In this document: positions 6,923 to 16,507 of the stretch, piece after piece
Layout: every line of letters begins with the position of its first letter
Position numbering within the stretch: the stretch's first letter is position 1
NCBI RefSeq assembly: GCF_900168265.1
Contig: NZ_FVZF01000009.1
Span: 52,835-116,834, forward strand
DNA from: Salegentibacter salarius
GTDB taxonomy: Bacteria; Bacteroidota; Bacteroidia; Flavobacteriales; Flavobacteriaceae
Reading direction: 5' to 3'
DNA: 64,000 bases
Made by a program: the position numbers and the translations under genes
The notes under the pieces: model-generated
The model's database searches: none
The model's input: only the letters and a program-made list of their open reading frames with translations
Told to the model about the DNA's origin: nothing

Positions 6923-8374
6923 TTACTTCTTTTCTAATCGTTCTTTTAATGCCGAAATAATGTCGATATAAACCTGATCGCCATAGTACCCGTCTTCTAC
7001 GCCAAAATCGATGTTCGGATTATCATTTATTTCAATCACAAGCGGCTTTCCTCCTACTTCTTTGATATCTATCCCGTATAGTCCTTTTCCCATTAATTTA
7101 GCCGATTTTAATGCGGCTTCCAATATTTTCTTCGGAACCTTTTCTATAGGTAAACAATCGGCATTTCCGTCCTGGTCGTCTTTCACTTTTGCGTCCCAGT
7201 TGTAGATCTGCCAGTGGCCTTTGGCCATATAATATCGGCAGGCATAAAAAGGTTTATTGTCTAAAATTCCTATTCTCCAGTCATATTCAGAAGGAGAAAA
7301 TTCCTGGGCAATAACAAGTTCAGATTTTTTAAGCATCGTGGTAACCAACTCCTGATATTCAGCAGGTGTTGTAGCCTTCTTTACTCCGAAAGAAAAAGTA
7401 GAATCCGGAGATTTTAAAACCACCGGCAGTCCTGTAATTTCCAAAACCTTATCTATATTTTCTTTATGAACTATCAATGTTTTTGGTGTAGGAATATTGG
7501 CATTCTCCAATGCTTCGGCCATAAAAACCTTGTTGCAACATTTAAGAATGGCATCGGGATAATCTACAATGGCGATGCCTTCCTGCTGGGCTTTCCTGGC
7601 AAACGCATAGGCTTCATTATTCACTTCGGTACTTTGACGAATAAACAATGCATCAAAAGCCGATAAACGTGAGAGATCTTTTGGAGAAATTATTTCTACA
7701 TAGAAGTTCATCTTTTCAGCGATCTCCACAAATTTCTTTAATGCTTTAGCATTACTTGGTGGAGCAGGATCTTCGGGTTGTACTAAAATTGCCAGATCAA
7801 ATTCAGCAGTATTGGCTCGCGGAGTATCGTAGCGCTTTTTAGCAAAATATTGGGCTGCAAACACATACATGCTTTCCAAATGTTCTTGCGGAATTTCAGC
7901 TTCAGAAATCGCTTTAATACTTTTAATATTCCATTTCGTGGTGAAATTGAATTTTACACGTAAGAACGGGATCTGAAAATGTCGATGAAACATCGCACTC
8001 AGCTCCTTATATTTTTGCGCCACATTTTGACCAAAATAAATACTTAGGGTAAATTCCTGAGATTTAATTCCCTTTAAGCTGGTTTGCATTAGATCGTCAA
8101 ACTCCTCAGAAACTATTTTCACCAACTTTGGTTCTCTAAGATCCACAATATTTTTTACCGTTGGAATCGCCAAATGACCTCGAGCTTCGGCTAAAAGTGA
8201 TACGTAATATCCTTTAGACTGGTAAGAATAATCTTTACATAAATTAAAGATCCTCGCGTTTTTAATCCTGGCAAATTCGGGGTTGGTGAGATAGGACTGC
8301 GCTGAAATAATCTCTATGTTATCCAGTGATAACTTCCACTTTTCAGGCTTATTAACTATAATATATTTGTTCAT
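6923..8374 (-). CDS. RimK-family ATP-grasp ligase with RLAN N-terminal domain
   Basis: A 483-residue protein. Residues 1 to about 170 match the RLAN domain (RimK-like ATP-grasp N-terminal), starting MNKYIIVNKPEKW and containing RIFNLCKDYSYQSKGYYVSLLAEARGH-like sequence. The C-terminal part (about 270-480) is an ATP-grasp ligase: CCNKVFMAEALENANIPTP, VVLKSPDSTFSFGVKK (nucleotide Lys), DWRIGILDN, and the Mg-binding EINDNPN at 448-454. RimK relatives add amino acids to a carboxylate. It is the first gene of the operon with GCS2 and the N-formylglutamate hydrolase. A -7-like TACATTTG on the minus strand (8402-8395) lies 20 nt before the ATG. Function is inferred as an amide-bond-forming enzyme of an uncharacterised pathway. 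Confidence 0.85.
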   Translation of the reverse strand: MNKYIIVNKPEKWKLSLDNIEIISAQSYLTNPEFARIKNARIFNLCKDYSYQSKGYYVSLLAEARGHLAIPTVKNIVDLREPKLVKIVSEEFDDLMQTSLKGIKSQEFTLSIYFGQNVAQKYKELSAMFHRHFQIPFLRVKFNFTTKWNIKSIKAISEAEIPQEHLESMYVFAAQYFAKKRYDTPRANTAEFDLAILVQPEDPAPPSNAKALKKFVEIAEKMNFYVEIISPKDLSRLSAFDALFIRQSTEVNNEAYAFARKAQQEGIAIVDYPDAILKCCNKVFMAEALENANIPTPKTLIVHKENIDKVLEITGLPVVLKSPDSTFSFGVKKATTPAEYQELVTTMLKKSELVIAQEFSPSEYDWRIGILDNKPFYACRYYMAKGHWQIYNWDAKVKDDQDGNADCLPIEKVPKKILEAALKSAKLMGKGLYGIDIKEVGGKPLVIEINDNPNIDFGVEDGYYGDQVYIDIISALKERLEKK

Positions 8375-8537
8375 GGAATAATTGAAAATTCTATCAAATG
8401 TAGTCGAAAATCAAATACCTGTAAATAAATTTTGACTTGATTTTTGGATCAATATTCACCAAAACTGTGTATTCAATTTAATTCTTTAATTTTTATTAGT
8501 AATTTCAGGGCTTCACTAAAATTGAAATACACTATAT

Positions 8538-9827
8538 ATGAAATTAAAACTTTTTAGCCTTATCCTATTATTTACGGGAACACTGGCATTTGCTCAACAA
8601 AATAGCGATGAAGCTCTGTTGAAAAAAGCCAAAGAAATTCACGAGAATATCATTACCATAGATACGCACGCCGATATTAATATCAATAATTTCACAGAAG
8701 ACAGGAATTACACCATGGACCTGGGAAACCAGGTTACCCTTCCTAAAATGGAAGCCGGCGGACTTGATGTTGCCTGGTTTATTGTGTATACCGGACAGGA
8801 TGAACTTACCGACGAAGCCTTCACAGATGCCTACGAAAATGCGATGAGTAAGTTTGATGCAATCCATAAACTGGTAGAAGACTTTGCCCCGGAACAAATA
8901 GGATTAGCCACCAACTCTCAGGAAGTACGCAAATTAGTTTCTGAAGGTAAAAAAGTTGCGATGATTGGGGTTGAAAATGGCTATTCTATAGGACTTGATG
9001 TCGAAAATGTAGAGAAATTCTATAATCTTGGCGCCAGGTATATGTCCCTTTCTCACCAGGGTCACAGCCAATTAAGTGATTCTAACACCGGTGAAGAAAA
9101 TGACGAATGGTTACATAACGGACTTAGCAATTTAGGAAAAGAAGTAATTGCAGAAATGAATCGCCTGGGAATGATGATAGATGTTTCGCATCCTTCTAAA
9201 AAAGCTATCAAACAGATGTTCGAACTTTCAAAAGCACCGCTAATTGCTTCCCACTCTTCTGCACGCGAGCTTTGTAATCACAGTCGTAATTTAGATGATG
9301 AGCTTTTAATGTTATTTAAAGAACATGGTGGGGTTGTACAAACGGTTGCCTTTAGCGCATATGTAAATACTGAAAAGGATAAAGCATTCTCCGAAGCAAG
9401 TGAAAAAGTTTATGAAGAAAAAGCTGCCGAAATGAATTTTGAAATTCTTCCACGAGATACTGTTAGAGCTATGAGTAATACTGAAAGAAATACTTATTAT
9501 GCAGATTATCAAAAAGTGAGAAATGCAGCGTCTCCAGACATTGAGTTACTAAAAGAAGAAATCGAACCTGTAGGAGTTTCAGACTTTGTAGACCATATAG
9601 ATTATATGGTAGATTTAATAGGGATTGAGCACGTGGGTATAAGCTCAGATTTTGATGGCGGTGGCGGCATAGATGGCTGGGAAGATGCCTCAGAAACTTT
9701 AAATATTACCAAAGAATTAGTAAAAAGAGGTTATACCGAAGAGGAAATAGCCAAACTTTGGGGTGAGAATTTACTTAGAGTGATGGATGAAGTTGATACA
9801 GTAGCTGCCGAACTTCAGAAAGCATAA
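8538..9827 (+). CDS. Membrane (renal)-type dipeptidase, M19 family, secreted
   Basis: A 429-residue protein with signal peptide (MKLKLFSLILLFTGTLAFA, 1-19). The five zinc ligands of family M19 are all visible: His44 and Asp46 (DTHAD), Glu146 (GVENG), His218 (DVSHPS) and His239 (ASHSSAR). SDFDGGGG near residue 370 is the conserved C-terminal motif. These enzymes cleave L-Xaa-L/D-Xaa dipeptides in the periplasm. The gene diverges from the RLAN/GCS2/amidohydrolase operon across 163 bp, so a link to small-peptide metabolism is possible but only inferred. The catalytic site looks intact. Confidence 0.93.
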   Translation: MKLKLFSLILLFTGTLAFAQQNSDEALLKKAKEIHENIITIDTHADININNFTEDRNYTMDLGNQVTLPKMEAGGLDVAWFIVYTGQDELTDEAFTDAYENAMSKFDAIHKLVEDFAPEQIGLATNSQEVRKLVSEGKKVAMIGVENGYSIGLDVENVEKFYNLGARYMSLSHQGHSQLSDSNTGEENDEWLHNGLSNLGKEVIAEMNRLGMMIDVSHPSKKAIKQMFELSKAPLIASHSSARELCNHSRNLDDELLMLFKEHGGVVQTVAFSAYVNTEKDKAFSEASEKVYEEKAAEMNFEILPRDTVRAMSNTERNTYYADYQKVRNAASPDIELLKEEIEPVGVSDFVDHIDYMVDLIGIEHVGISSDFDGGGGIDGWEDASETLNITKELVKRGYTEEEIAKLWGENLLRVMDEVDTVAAELQKA

Positions 9828-9845
9828 ATTCTAAAGTTTAAAAAT

Positions 9846-9886
9846 TAAAAAGCCTGTCCGGTAAATTTACCAGACAGGCTTTTTAA
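9846..9886. terminator. Bidirectional terminator between dipeptidase and DJ-1 genes
   Basis: A long hairpin with AAAAAGCCTGTC and GACAGGCTTTTT arms enclosing the palindrome GGTAAATTTACC. It has a T-run on both strands and separates two convergent genes. Confidence 0.85.
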
Positions 9887-9907
9887 TTCTAATATCTCAA
9901 TTTAAGA

Positions 9908-10456
9908 TTATGCGTGTTGCAGATCGTGTTTTCCTTCTTTAATCTCTTCGATCATTTTAGCATTAAATGCCGGAAGATCGTCAGGATTTCTTGAAGTCAC
10001 AAAGGCTTCATCTACAACTACTTCTTTATCTACCCAAAGGGCTCCTGCGTTTTCCAGGTCTTTTTTGATAGAGTTAAAAGAAGTCATTGTTCTGCCTTCT
10101 ACAACTTCTGCATTAATTAACGTCCAGGCTGCGTGGCATATAGCGCCTACAGGCTTACTTTGCTTAAAGAAGTCGCGTACAAATACAAGTACATCTTCGT
10201 TTCTTCTTAATTGATCTGGGTTAATCACTCCACCGGGAAGTACCAAAGCATTATATTCTTTAGCGCTTACCTCATTTATGGTGCGATCTACATCTATTTC
10301 TCCAGACCAGTTAGTACCTTCCCAGCCTTTGATTTTTCCTTTTTCCAGGCTTATAACATCTACTTTAAAGCCTTCATTTTCTAAAGCCTCTTTCGGAGAA
10401 AATAATTCACTTTTTTCAAATCCGTTAGTGGCTAATATTGCGATTCTCTTTTCCAT
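9908..10456 (-). CDS. DJ-1/PfpI-family protein (YfkM/PfpI-like glutamine amidotransferase fold)
   Basis: A 182-residue cytoplasmic protein. The nucleophile elbow is GAICHAAW with Cys107 followed by His108; Glu17 (KSELFSP) is the usual partner acid. LVLPGGVINPD (71-81) is the family strand before the elbow. The related enzymes PfpI, YhbO and YfkM have been described as proteases and as deglycases or methylglyoxal-handling proteins; which applies here cannot be said. The length is standard. On the minus strand, TATCTTTG (10491-10484) is a good -7 element just before the ATG; no -33 TTG is obvious. Confidence 0.9.
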   Translation of the reverse strand: MEKRIAILATNGFEKSELFSPKEALENEGFKVDVISLEKGKIKGWEGTNWSGEIDVDRTINEVSAKEYNALVLPGGVINPDQLRRNEDVLVFVRDFFKQSKPVGAICHAAWTLINAEVVEGRTMTSFNSIKKDLENAGALWVDKEVVVDEAFVTSRNPDDLPAFNAKMIEEIKEGKHDLQHA

Positions 10457-10586
10457 AATTCTATCTTCTTTTTTGGTTTATACAAAGATAAAATGCGTGT
10501 AGAGGACAGTGTGCTAAGAACATTATAAAAGAAAAGTAGGTTAAAGTTAAACTTTATTAATTCTCTTAAAAGTTTATAAAATCAAG

Positions 10587-11597
10587 CTATTTCTTCTTCC
10601 TGGATTTCTGATTCTTACCCCTATTTTTCTCCCAGTCCATATTATTTTTAAGCGTATCTATTATTTCTTTTTCTTCTTCCAGTTGTGTACGCTTTTCCTG
10701 CAGTTTTTCCAGTTCCTGGTAAATTGCAGGTTCACCATATTTATTGGGCACTACCCTTTCATTTTTCAGCAGGGCATATTGCACAGTAAACTCGGCTCCA
10801 AAAAATAAAATCAAGCAGGTGTAATAAACCCAAAGTAAAATAAGCACTACCGAAGAAGCACCACCATAAACCGAAGCCGGTTCACTTTGTCCAAAATAAA
10901 AACTTATAAGGGCTTCTCCCAGCAAAAATAAGATGGTGGTAACTGCAGCTCCCAAATAAGTGATTTTCCAACGTAATTTAATATCGGGCAGTAATTTAAA
11001 AATAGCTGCAAATAAAGTTGTGATCACCAGAAAGGAAATACTAAAATTGGCAACCTCTACCATAAATTCGGTAATGTTTGGAGCATATTGTTCTATCTCA
11101 TCTTTTAAAACCCGAATTAGAGCAGAAATAACCAGGGATAGCAAAAGCAAAAGCCCTATAACCATTACCATTCCAAAAGAGATCAACCTATCTAGCAGCA
11201 TTCTTAGGAAATCGGTTCGCTTTGCGGCAACATTCCAAATATTATTCATCGCCATTTTAAGCTGAAAAAACACTCCGGTAGCACCAAAAAGCAACATTCC
11301 TATACCAAATATAATGGCCCAGGTAGACTCTGTGGCCAGGGCGGCGCTGGCAATCATATTTTCTATAGCATTTGCAGGTTCCTCCCCTACAAAACCGCTA
11401 ATTTCTGAAGTTAATCTTCCCTGCACCGCTTCCTGCTCAAAGAAATATCCTGCCAGGGTTACTACTATTATCAGCAAAGATGGTAAAGAGAACAACGCGT
11501 AATAAGCAATAGTAGCGCTTCGTGCGTATGGTTCATTCTTGATCCAGCTTAAGTAGGCCTGTTTAAAAAGCGACCATGCAGTTTTAAAAAACTTCAT
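10587..11597 (-). CDS. YihY/BrkB-family inner-membrane protein
   Basis: A 336-residue protein with about six transmembrane segments in residues 35-275 and the BrkB hallmarks: a conserved ARSATIAYYALFSLPSLL in the first helix, and a late QSEPASVYGGASSVVLILLWVYYTCLILFFGAEFT-like block with GA..Y signature. The C-terminal tail (about 290-336) is highly charged, probably cytoplasmic and coiled-coil. RNase BN activity once given to this family was later withdrawn; the role is unknown, possibly transport. The start overlaps the DinB-like gene stop by 4 nt, so they form an operon. A second BrkB gene lies at 38319-39212. Confidence 0.88.
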   Translation of the reverse strand: MKFFKTAWSLFKQAYLSWIKNEPYARSATIAYYALFSLPSLLIIVVTLAGYFFEQEAVQGRLTSEISGFVGEEPANAIENMIASAALATESTWAIIFGIGMLLFGATGVFFQLKMAMNNIWNVAAKRTDFLRMLLDRLISFGMVMVIGLLLLLSLVISALIRVLKDEIEQYAPNITEFMVEVANFSISFLVITTLFAAIFKLLPDIKLRWKITYLGAAVTTILFLLGEALISFYFGQSEPASVYGGASSVVLILLWVYYTCLILFFGAEFTVQYALLKNERVVPNKYGEPAIYQELEKLQEKRTQLEEEKEIIDTLKNNMDWEKNRGKNQKSRKKK

Positions 11598-12118
11598 ATA
11601 ATATTATAATTCTCTTTAAAGAGTTCAATATGATGTTTGGTATGCCCTGCGGAAATAAAACCTAAGGCACGGCAACTTGTAGAGCTGCCACTTACAAATC
11701 CTTTGCGTACCAACATTTCTTCTGAAAAACTCTGATAAAGAGATATTCCCGAATCTCTAACTGCTCCAAATTCCTTTTTAAGAGATTTTAAAGTTCTATT
11801 TTTGGATGAACTCATAGGAACATAGGCATCGTGATCAAAACCGGGTAATTTAATTCCGGGCTCTCTTGCCAGGGTAAGTGATCTATATTGAAAAATTCTT
11901 TCCACATCTATAAGATGCTGAATTACTTCGGCTACGGTCCATTTACCTTCTGCATAGCTATAAGTTAGGTCTTCAGGCTTTATCTTATCCAGTAAACGAA
12001 GAAATTCTTCCTTATTTTCCAGAAGTAAAATCCCCAGCTCTAAATTGCCGGGGATTTTTTGTAAATACCTGTCGTAGTACGCATTGTACTCATCAGAATT
12101 TAAACTGTTTGCTATCAT
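11594..12118 (-). CDS. DinB-like (YfiT-type) helical-bundle protein
   Basis: A 174-residue protein. The family pattern is a four-helix bundle with three metal-binding His: HLIDVER (helix 2, His about 67), and HTKHH near residue 157-161. The middle contains GFDHDAYVPMSS typical of the DinB_2/YfiT branch. Some family members are Zn- or Ni-dependent thiol S-transferases (for example bacillithiol transferases); this one has not been assigned a substrate. Cytoplasmic. It sits 1 bp after the ppc gene on the same strand and overlaps the BrkB gene, so ppc - dinB-like - brkB may be one transcript. Confidence 0.82.
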   Translation of the reverse strand: MIANSLNSDEYNAYYDRYLQKIPGNLELGILLLENKEEFLRLLDKIKPEDLTYSYAEGKWTVAEVIQHLIDVERIFQYRSLTLAREPGIKLPGFDHDAYVPMSSSKNRTLKSLKKEFGAVRDSGISLYQSFSEEMLVRKGFVSGSSTSCRALGFISAGHTKHHIELFKENYNII

Positions 12119-12119
12119 A

Positions 12120-14693
12120 TTAAGCTGAATTTCTACTTGCGTTTATATTTCCGTAAAGGGAACGCGTTACCATCTTCTCGTAAACCTCCAGCATTTTCTC
12201 TGCACTTTTACCTTGCTCCTGCAATTCCTGCACTTTTCTAAGTGCATGCTGCTGTATGGTTAACAAAGGTAAGACAATGCGCTCGCGTGCCTGAATGGAA
12301 GCTTTTCCGGCAGGCTGGTTTTCCATAAGCTCAGCATAACCGGTTACTTTAAGTAACATGGCATGGGTACGCTTATATTCAGCATAAATGATCTTCCAAA
12401 ATTCACCAAATTCTTTATCCTTCTCCATATAATTGGTAAGGGCAAAGAAAGATTTTGTAAGGCTCATCATAGAATTCTCCAGTAAAGTTTTAAAGAAAAC
12501 CGAATTGTTATAAAGATGTTTTACCTTTTCAAATTCGCCTGCTTCTTCGTACTTCTCCAAAGCTGTTCCTACTCCAAAAAATCCTGGAACATTTTGTTTT
12601 AACTGGCTCCAGCTTCCAACAAATGGAATTGCCCTAAGATCGTCTAAATTAAGTTTAGCCGATTTATTTCTTTTAGAAGGGCGACTACCAATATTGGTTT
12701 TAGAGTAGTATTTAAGCGTACTCATTTTCTCCAAATATGGAATAAACTTTTCGTGCTGCTTAAAGTCTGTATATGTTTTATAACTTATTTCAGCCAGGTT
12801 CGTCATTGTCTCCCGGTCTTCATTGGTTAACTGGTTTTTATCCTGACTAAAAATTTCATTAGAAACCCCTGAACTTAACAATTGCTCCAGGTTATATCTA
12901 CAAGAATCCCGGGTTCCAAAATTAGAACTAATGGTTTGTCCCTGTACGGTTAATTGAATTTCTTCATTTTCAATACCGGATCCTAAAGATGCGTAGAACT
13001 GGTGAGTTTTACCTCCACCACGTGCCGGTGGTCCTCCTCTACCATCAAAAAATACGACTTTAATTCCGTGTCTTCTGGAAACCTCTGTAAGCATTTCTTT
13101 GGCTTTATAGATACTCCAGTTGGCCATTAAATATCCACCATCTTTAGTACCATCACTAAAACCGAGCATAATTGTTTGCTTATCTCCTCTTCTTTTTAAA
13201 TGTTCACGGTAAACAGGATTGTTATATAAAGTCTCCATGACATTTGGAGAAGCTTTTAAATCGGGAACGGTTTCAAAGAGCGGGATAATATCTACTGTTG
13301 GTTTCTTCCATCCACATAGTTTTAAGAAGGCAAAAGGCTCTAAAATACTTTGTGGCACTTCACTATGGCTAATTATATATCTATTGGCTCCATTCTCCCC
13401 ATTTTTCTTCTGAATTTCCTGCATCGCATAAATAGAAGAAAGCGTAGATTTTGTTATTCCATCTTCATACTTATCAGGATCTATCTTCCCTTCAGCTTTT
13501 GTTAGGATTTCAATTTGTTCTTCATTAGAAAGTGAAGCATAGTCTTTTGGAAATATTTCTGGGTGACTACTAATTACTTCCTCTAAAACTTCAGCGTGTT
13601 TTCCGGAATCCTGACGAATGTCTAGCGTGGCAAAATGATAGCCGAAAATATTTACCTTATTGATCAAATCGTTAATCTCTTCAACAAATAAACCCTGGTG
13701 TTTCTTTTCAACTATATCTTTGATCTGGTAGAGTTTAGATTTAAAGTCTTCAAGTGACATTTTAATCTTTCCAGTCTTGGAAATTGCACTTTGATACAGC
13801 GGAGTTTCCATTTCAGAAATAATCACATCTACTTCATTAAAGGTCACTCTTCTTTTAAGTGCTCGAAGGTCCCGGTAATAATTCAGTAAAATTGTACTTC
13901 TTAATCTTTGGGCTACTTTCAAGGTAATTTCTGTAGTCACAAACGGGTTTCCATCACGGTCTCCCCCTGGCCAGAATCCTAAATTAATAACCTGGTTGCC
14001 TATGTCTTCACCATCAAAAATATTCTGCTGAATATAATTATAAATCTTACTTACACTTTGATAAAATACATTTTCAAAATACCAGATAAGGCTTACGGCC
14101 TCATCATAAGGAGTAGGTTTTTCTTTTTTGAAAAATGGTGTTTTTCCAAGTTGCGCTAAAAGCTTTTTGATAAGGGTGATATCATTTTTCTGAACAGCCT
14201 TATCTAAATCGGTTATAATTCCCAAAACTGCACCCGGGTAGAATTGTGTAGGGTGGGCAGTTAAAGTTGGTCTTACATTAAAACGTTTAAGATATTCACG
14301 AAGTTGTGGTACTTTATCTTTAGCTTCGGCTTCTTCCTTAACGTTTCTAAGTGTACCACGACCATCCATATTATTCACTGTAGTAAAAGACGCATCTTCA
14401 ATAGCATCAAAAAGCACTACCTGTCTTTCAATATACTGAATGAATCTGAAAAGTAAACTGATCTGGTCTTCTTCTGAAGGATCATCCTGATATTTACTGA
14501 AGAAATTTTCAATAATTTCTGAAGGGTTTTTGTTATCCTTAAAGCCCGCTTCGCAAATTTCCTGAAAAAGAGGCAGCAGCGATCCTGTTTTACTAATATC
14601 GTCAAAAGGCAGCGTTAAAAATATACTGTTATAAACCTGATATTTTGAAAGTACGCTCTCATTAAAACGTTCTAGTTTTGGTTCTCTGTGCAT
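12120..14693 (-). CDS. ppc: Phosphoenolpyruvate carboxylase
   Basis: I choose ATG 14693 (MHREPKLERFNESV), 857 residues; 19 further in-frame codons upstream look non-coding and overlap the terminator of the lrp gene. The enzyme adds bicarbonate to PEP to give oxaloacetate. Visible family motifs: LTAHPTQF (catalytic His), GFWPGGDRDGNPFVT, LDIRQDS, MLGFSDGTKDGGY and FFDGRGGPPARGGG (catalytic glycine-rich loop). The C-terminus ends NASRNSA, in place of the usual RNTG, but keeps the Arg-Asn. Anaplerotic, cytoplasmic. Regulatory Ser of plant enzymes is absent, as is usual in bacteria. Confidence 0.95.
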   Translation of the reverse strand: MHREPKLERFNESVLSKYQVYNSIFLTLPFDDISKTGSLLPLFQEICEAGFKDNKNPSEIIENFFSKYQDDPSEEDQISLLFRFIQYIERQVVLFDAIEDASFTTVNNMDGRGTLRNVKEEAEAKDKVPQLREYLKRFNVRPTLTAHPTQFYPGAVLGIITDLDKAVQKNDITLIKKLLAQLGKTPFFKKEKPTPYDEAVSLIWYFENVFYQSVSKIYNYIQQNIFDGEDIGNQVINLGFWPGGDRDGNPFVTTEITLKVAQRLRSTILLNYYRDLRALKRRVTFNEVDVIISEMETPLYQSAISKTGKIKMSLEDFKSKLYQIKDIVEKKHQGLFVEEINDLINKVNIFGYHFATLDIRQDSGKHAEVLEEVISSHPEIFPKDYASLSNEEQIEILTKAEGKIDPDKYEDGITKSTLSSIYAMQEIQKKNGENGANRYIISHSEVPQSILEPFAFLKLCGWKKPTVDIIPLFETVPDLKASPNVMETLYNNPVYREHLKRRGDKQTIMLGFSDGTKDGGYLMANWSIYKAKEMLTEVSRRHGIKVVFFDGRGGPPARGGGKTHQFYASLGSGIENEEIQLTVQGQTISSNFGTRDSCRYNLEQLLSSGVSNEIFSQDKNQLTNEDRETMTNLAEISYKTYTDFKQHEKFIPYLEKMSTLKYYSKTNIGSRPSKRNKSAKLNLDDLRAIPFVGSWSQLKQNVPGFFGVGTALEKYEEAGEFEKVKHLYNNSVFFKTLLENSMMSLTKSFFALTNYMEKDKEFGEFWKIIYAEYKRTHAMLLKVTGYAELMENQPAGKASIQARERIVLPLLTIQQHALRKVQELQEQGKSAEKMLEVYEKMVTRSLYGNINASRNSA

Positions 14694-14731
14694 AATAAAT
14701 TTTAGTTGATTAAGATTAAATTTAAAGTTAT

Positions 14732-14770
14732 AAAAAAACCCTTTAAACACGTAAGCCTAAAGGGTTTTTA
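14732..14770 (-). terminator. Terminator of the lrp-like gene
   Basis: AAACCCTTTA and TAAAGGGTTT arms around a loop of about 11 nt, with T-runs on both sides. It lies 20-55 bp after the lrp stop and just upstream of the chosen ppc start. Confidence 0.75.
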
Positions 14771-14788
14771 TAATAAGTTTAGGATTGC

Positions 14789-15268
14789 TTACATGTCCTG
14801 AAAGATAGAGTGCATTAAGCGTTTTTTATCGTTTAAGCTCTCTTCTAAAGAAATCATGGTTTCTGTTCTGTAAACTCCTTCAATATCGTCTAACTGAAAG
14901 ATTACTTCTTTAGCGTGTTGTGTATTGCGCGCTCTAATCTTACAGAATACATTAAATTTACCTGTAGTAACGTGGGCTACAGTTACAAACGGAATTTCGT
15001 TAATACGCTCTAATACAAATTTTGTTTGCGAGGTATTCTTTAGGAATACGCCTACGTAGGCGATAAACGCATAACCTAATTTTTTATAATCAAGGGTTAG
15101 TGAAGAACCTTTAATGATTCCTGCTTCCTCCATTTTCTTTACACGCACATGCACGGTTCCAGCTGATATTAATAGCTTTTTCGCGATATCGGTAAATGGA
15201 GTCCTTGTATTCTCAATTAACATATCGAGAATCTGGTGATCTGTTTCGTCTAATTTAAACTTGGCCAT
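14789..15268 (-). CDS. Lrp/AsnC-family transcriptional regulator
   Basis: A 159-residue protein: winged helix-turn-helix (about 6-60, LDETDHQILDMLIENTRTPFTD then VHVRVKKMEEAGII) and the RAM/AsnC ligand domain (about 68-150, with AFIAYVGVFLK and AHVTTGKFNVFCKIRARN). It would act as a dimer or octamer, sensing an amino acid. Standard length. A perfect -7 element on the minus strand (TAATTTTG, 15305-15298) lies 30 nt before the start. The gene is monocistronic, ending at the terminator at 14732-14770. Target genes cannot be told. Confidence 0.92.
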   Translation of the reverse strand: MAKFKLDETDHQILDMLIENTRTPFTDIAKKLLISAGTVHVRVKKMEEAGIIKGSSLTLDYKKLGYAFIAYVGVFLKNTSQTKFVLERINEIPFVTVAHVTTGKFNVFCKIRARNTQHAKEVIFQLDDIEGVYRTETMISLEESLNDKKRLMHSIFQDM

Positions 15269-15343
15269 TTTTTAAACTTCTTTATTTATATGAAATTCAA
15301 AATTAATACAAAATCCTTGAATTATTACTAAGGTTTTTGAGAA

Positions 15344-16507
15344 TTATTCACATTTAAGAGGTAATTCCACACCATTTAAGACTATTTTATTAACTATAAC
15401 GTTTTCGGTGAGCATATTTTCATCGTTAATTTCAATTTTTTTATTCTCACAAAATATTTCTTTATGTGCGAACTTCTTAATTTTAGGTGCTATTTTTTCA
15501 ATTTCCGGGAAAAAGGCCAATTTTCCATCTTTTATCATTTCTTTATATTGAATAGCAATATCCACTACTCCATTTTCAGAATTAGCGTCCCTCAAAATAA
15601 TATCGTTAAACAATTTTTCATTTTCAGGAATTTCCTGGTATTTCTGATAATCTATTTGCTCAAAATTCTTTTCGCTAATCGATTTTAAAACAGAAATAAG
15701 GGCTAAAAACACATATTTCCTGGTTTCTTCCCGCTCATAATCACCCGGAAAATGACCTGCCTCAAAAAGAATGGTAGGTGTTTGTGTACTTTGAAAGGTA
15801 TCTCCGGTACAATTTATATTAAATCCATCATCATATCTTCCTATTCTTCCCGGTAACAAATCAGCAAGATCCTGGGCTATTTTAGCGATAAGCTGCATGC
15901 TTTGAATACGGGAAGGGAAGATTTGCCGGTCTTTATCCATGGAAGGCGTTAAAAACGACAGTACCGCCGGTTCAGGATTATTGCCAGCACTAAATATAGT
16001 GCGTTGATCATGCAGATTAAGACAGAAATCTGGATTGAAATTCTTGAAAACCTGGCTAAGAATTCTGCTTTCCGGCTGACTTAAATCCTGTGCATCCCGG
16101 TTTAAATCTATTTTATTAGCGTTTACGCGAGTGTAAGCCTCGGCTCCGTCGGGATTCAACATCGGGATAACACAAAGACTGCAGTTACTTAAAATAGATT
16201 CTAATAAAGGTTCTTCATTATGTAGACTTATATAATTAAAGAGATCAAAAATGGCCTTTGTGGTGGTAGATTCATTTCCGTGCATTTGTGACCAGGCAAG
16301 AATTTTAAGTGAGCCATTCCCAAATTGAATACTATGAATAGGTTTTCCTAAAACCGATGCTCCAATTTCTTTTAGCGAAAATTCCTCTCCTAATTTATCC
16401 AGTAAAACTTGAATGTCTTTTTGCTGGATATACCGCCCTGAAATTTTTTGGTTTTTGAATGAATTATAATCTTCAAAAAGCGATTTAATAAATCCTGTTT
16501 TTTCCAT
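15344..16507 (-). CDS. M14-family zinc carboxypeptidase-like protein
   Basis: Start taken at ATG 16507 (MEKTGFIKSLF), 387 residues; an upstream in-frame ATG at 16537 would lie inside the operator region. Zinc ligands His76 and Glu79 (SQMHGNES) and His166 (LNLHDQRT) are present, with the NPDGAEAYTRVNANKIDLNRD block (118-138) carrying substrate Arg127, Asn136-Arg137, and Glu249 (ILFEAG) as catalytic base. The family removes C-terminal residues or deacylates small amides. No signal peptide, so cytoplasmic, which argues for a peptide or small-molecule substrate. The gene diverges from an XRE regulator and its promoter is flanked by the operator sites described at 16508-16794. Confidence 0.88.
   Translation of the reverse strand: MEKTGFIKSLFEDYNSFKNQKISGRYIQQKDIQVLLDKLGEEFSLKEIGASVLGKPIHSIQFGNGSLKILAWSQMHGNESTTTKAIFDLFNYISLHNEEPLLESILSNCSLCVIPMLNPDGAEAYTRVNANKIDLNRDAQDLSQPESRILSQVFKNFNPDFCLNLHDQRTIFSAGNNPEPAVLSFLTPSMDKDRQIFPSRIQSMQLIAKIAQDLADLLPGRIGRYDDGFNINCTGDTFQSTQTPTILFEAGHFPGDYEREETRKYVFLALISVLKSISEKNFEQIDYQKYQEIPENEKLFNDIILRDANSENGVVDIAIQYKEMIKDGKLAFFPEIEKIAPKIKKFAHKEIFCENKKIEINDENMLTENVIVNKIVLNGVELPLKCE

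Noticed and set aside
14694..14750. 19-codon upstream extension of PEP carboxylase
   Set aside because: It overlaps the terminator of the lrp gene and reads like AT-rich non-coding DNA (FKGFFYNFKFNLNQLKF).
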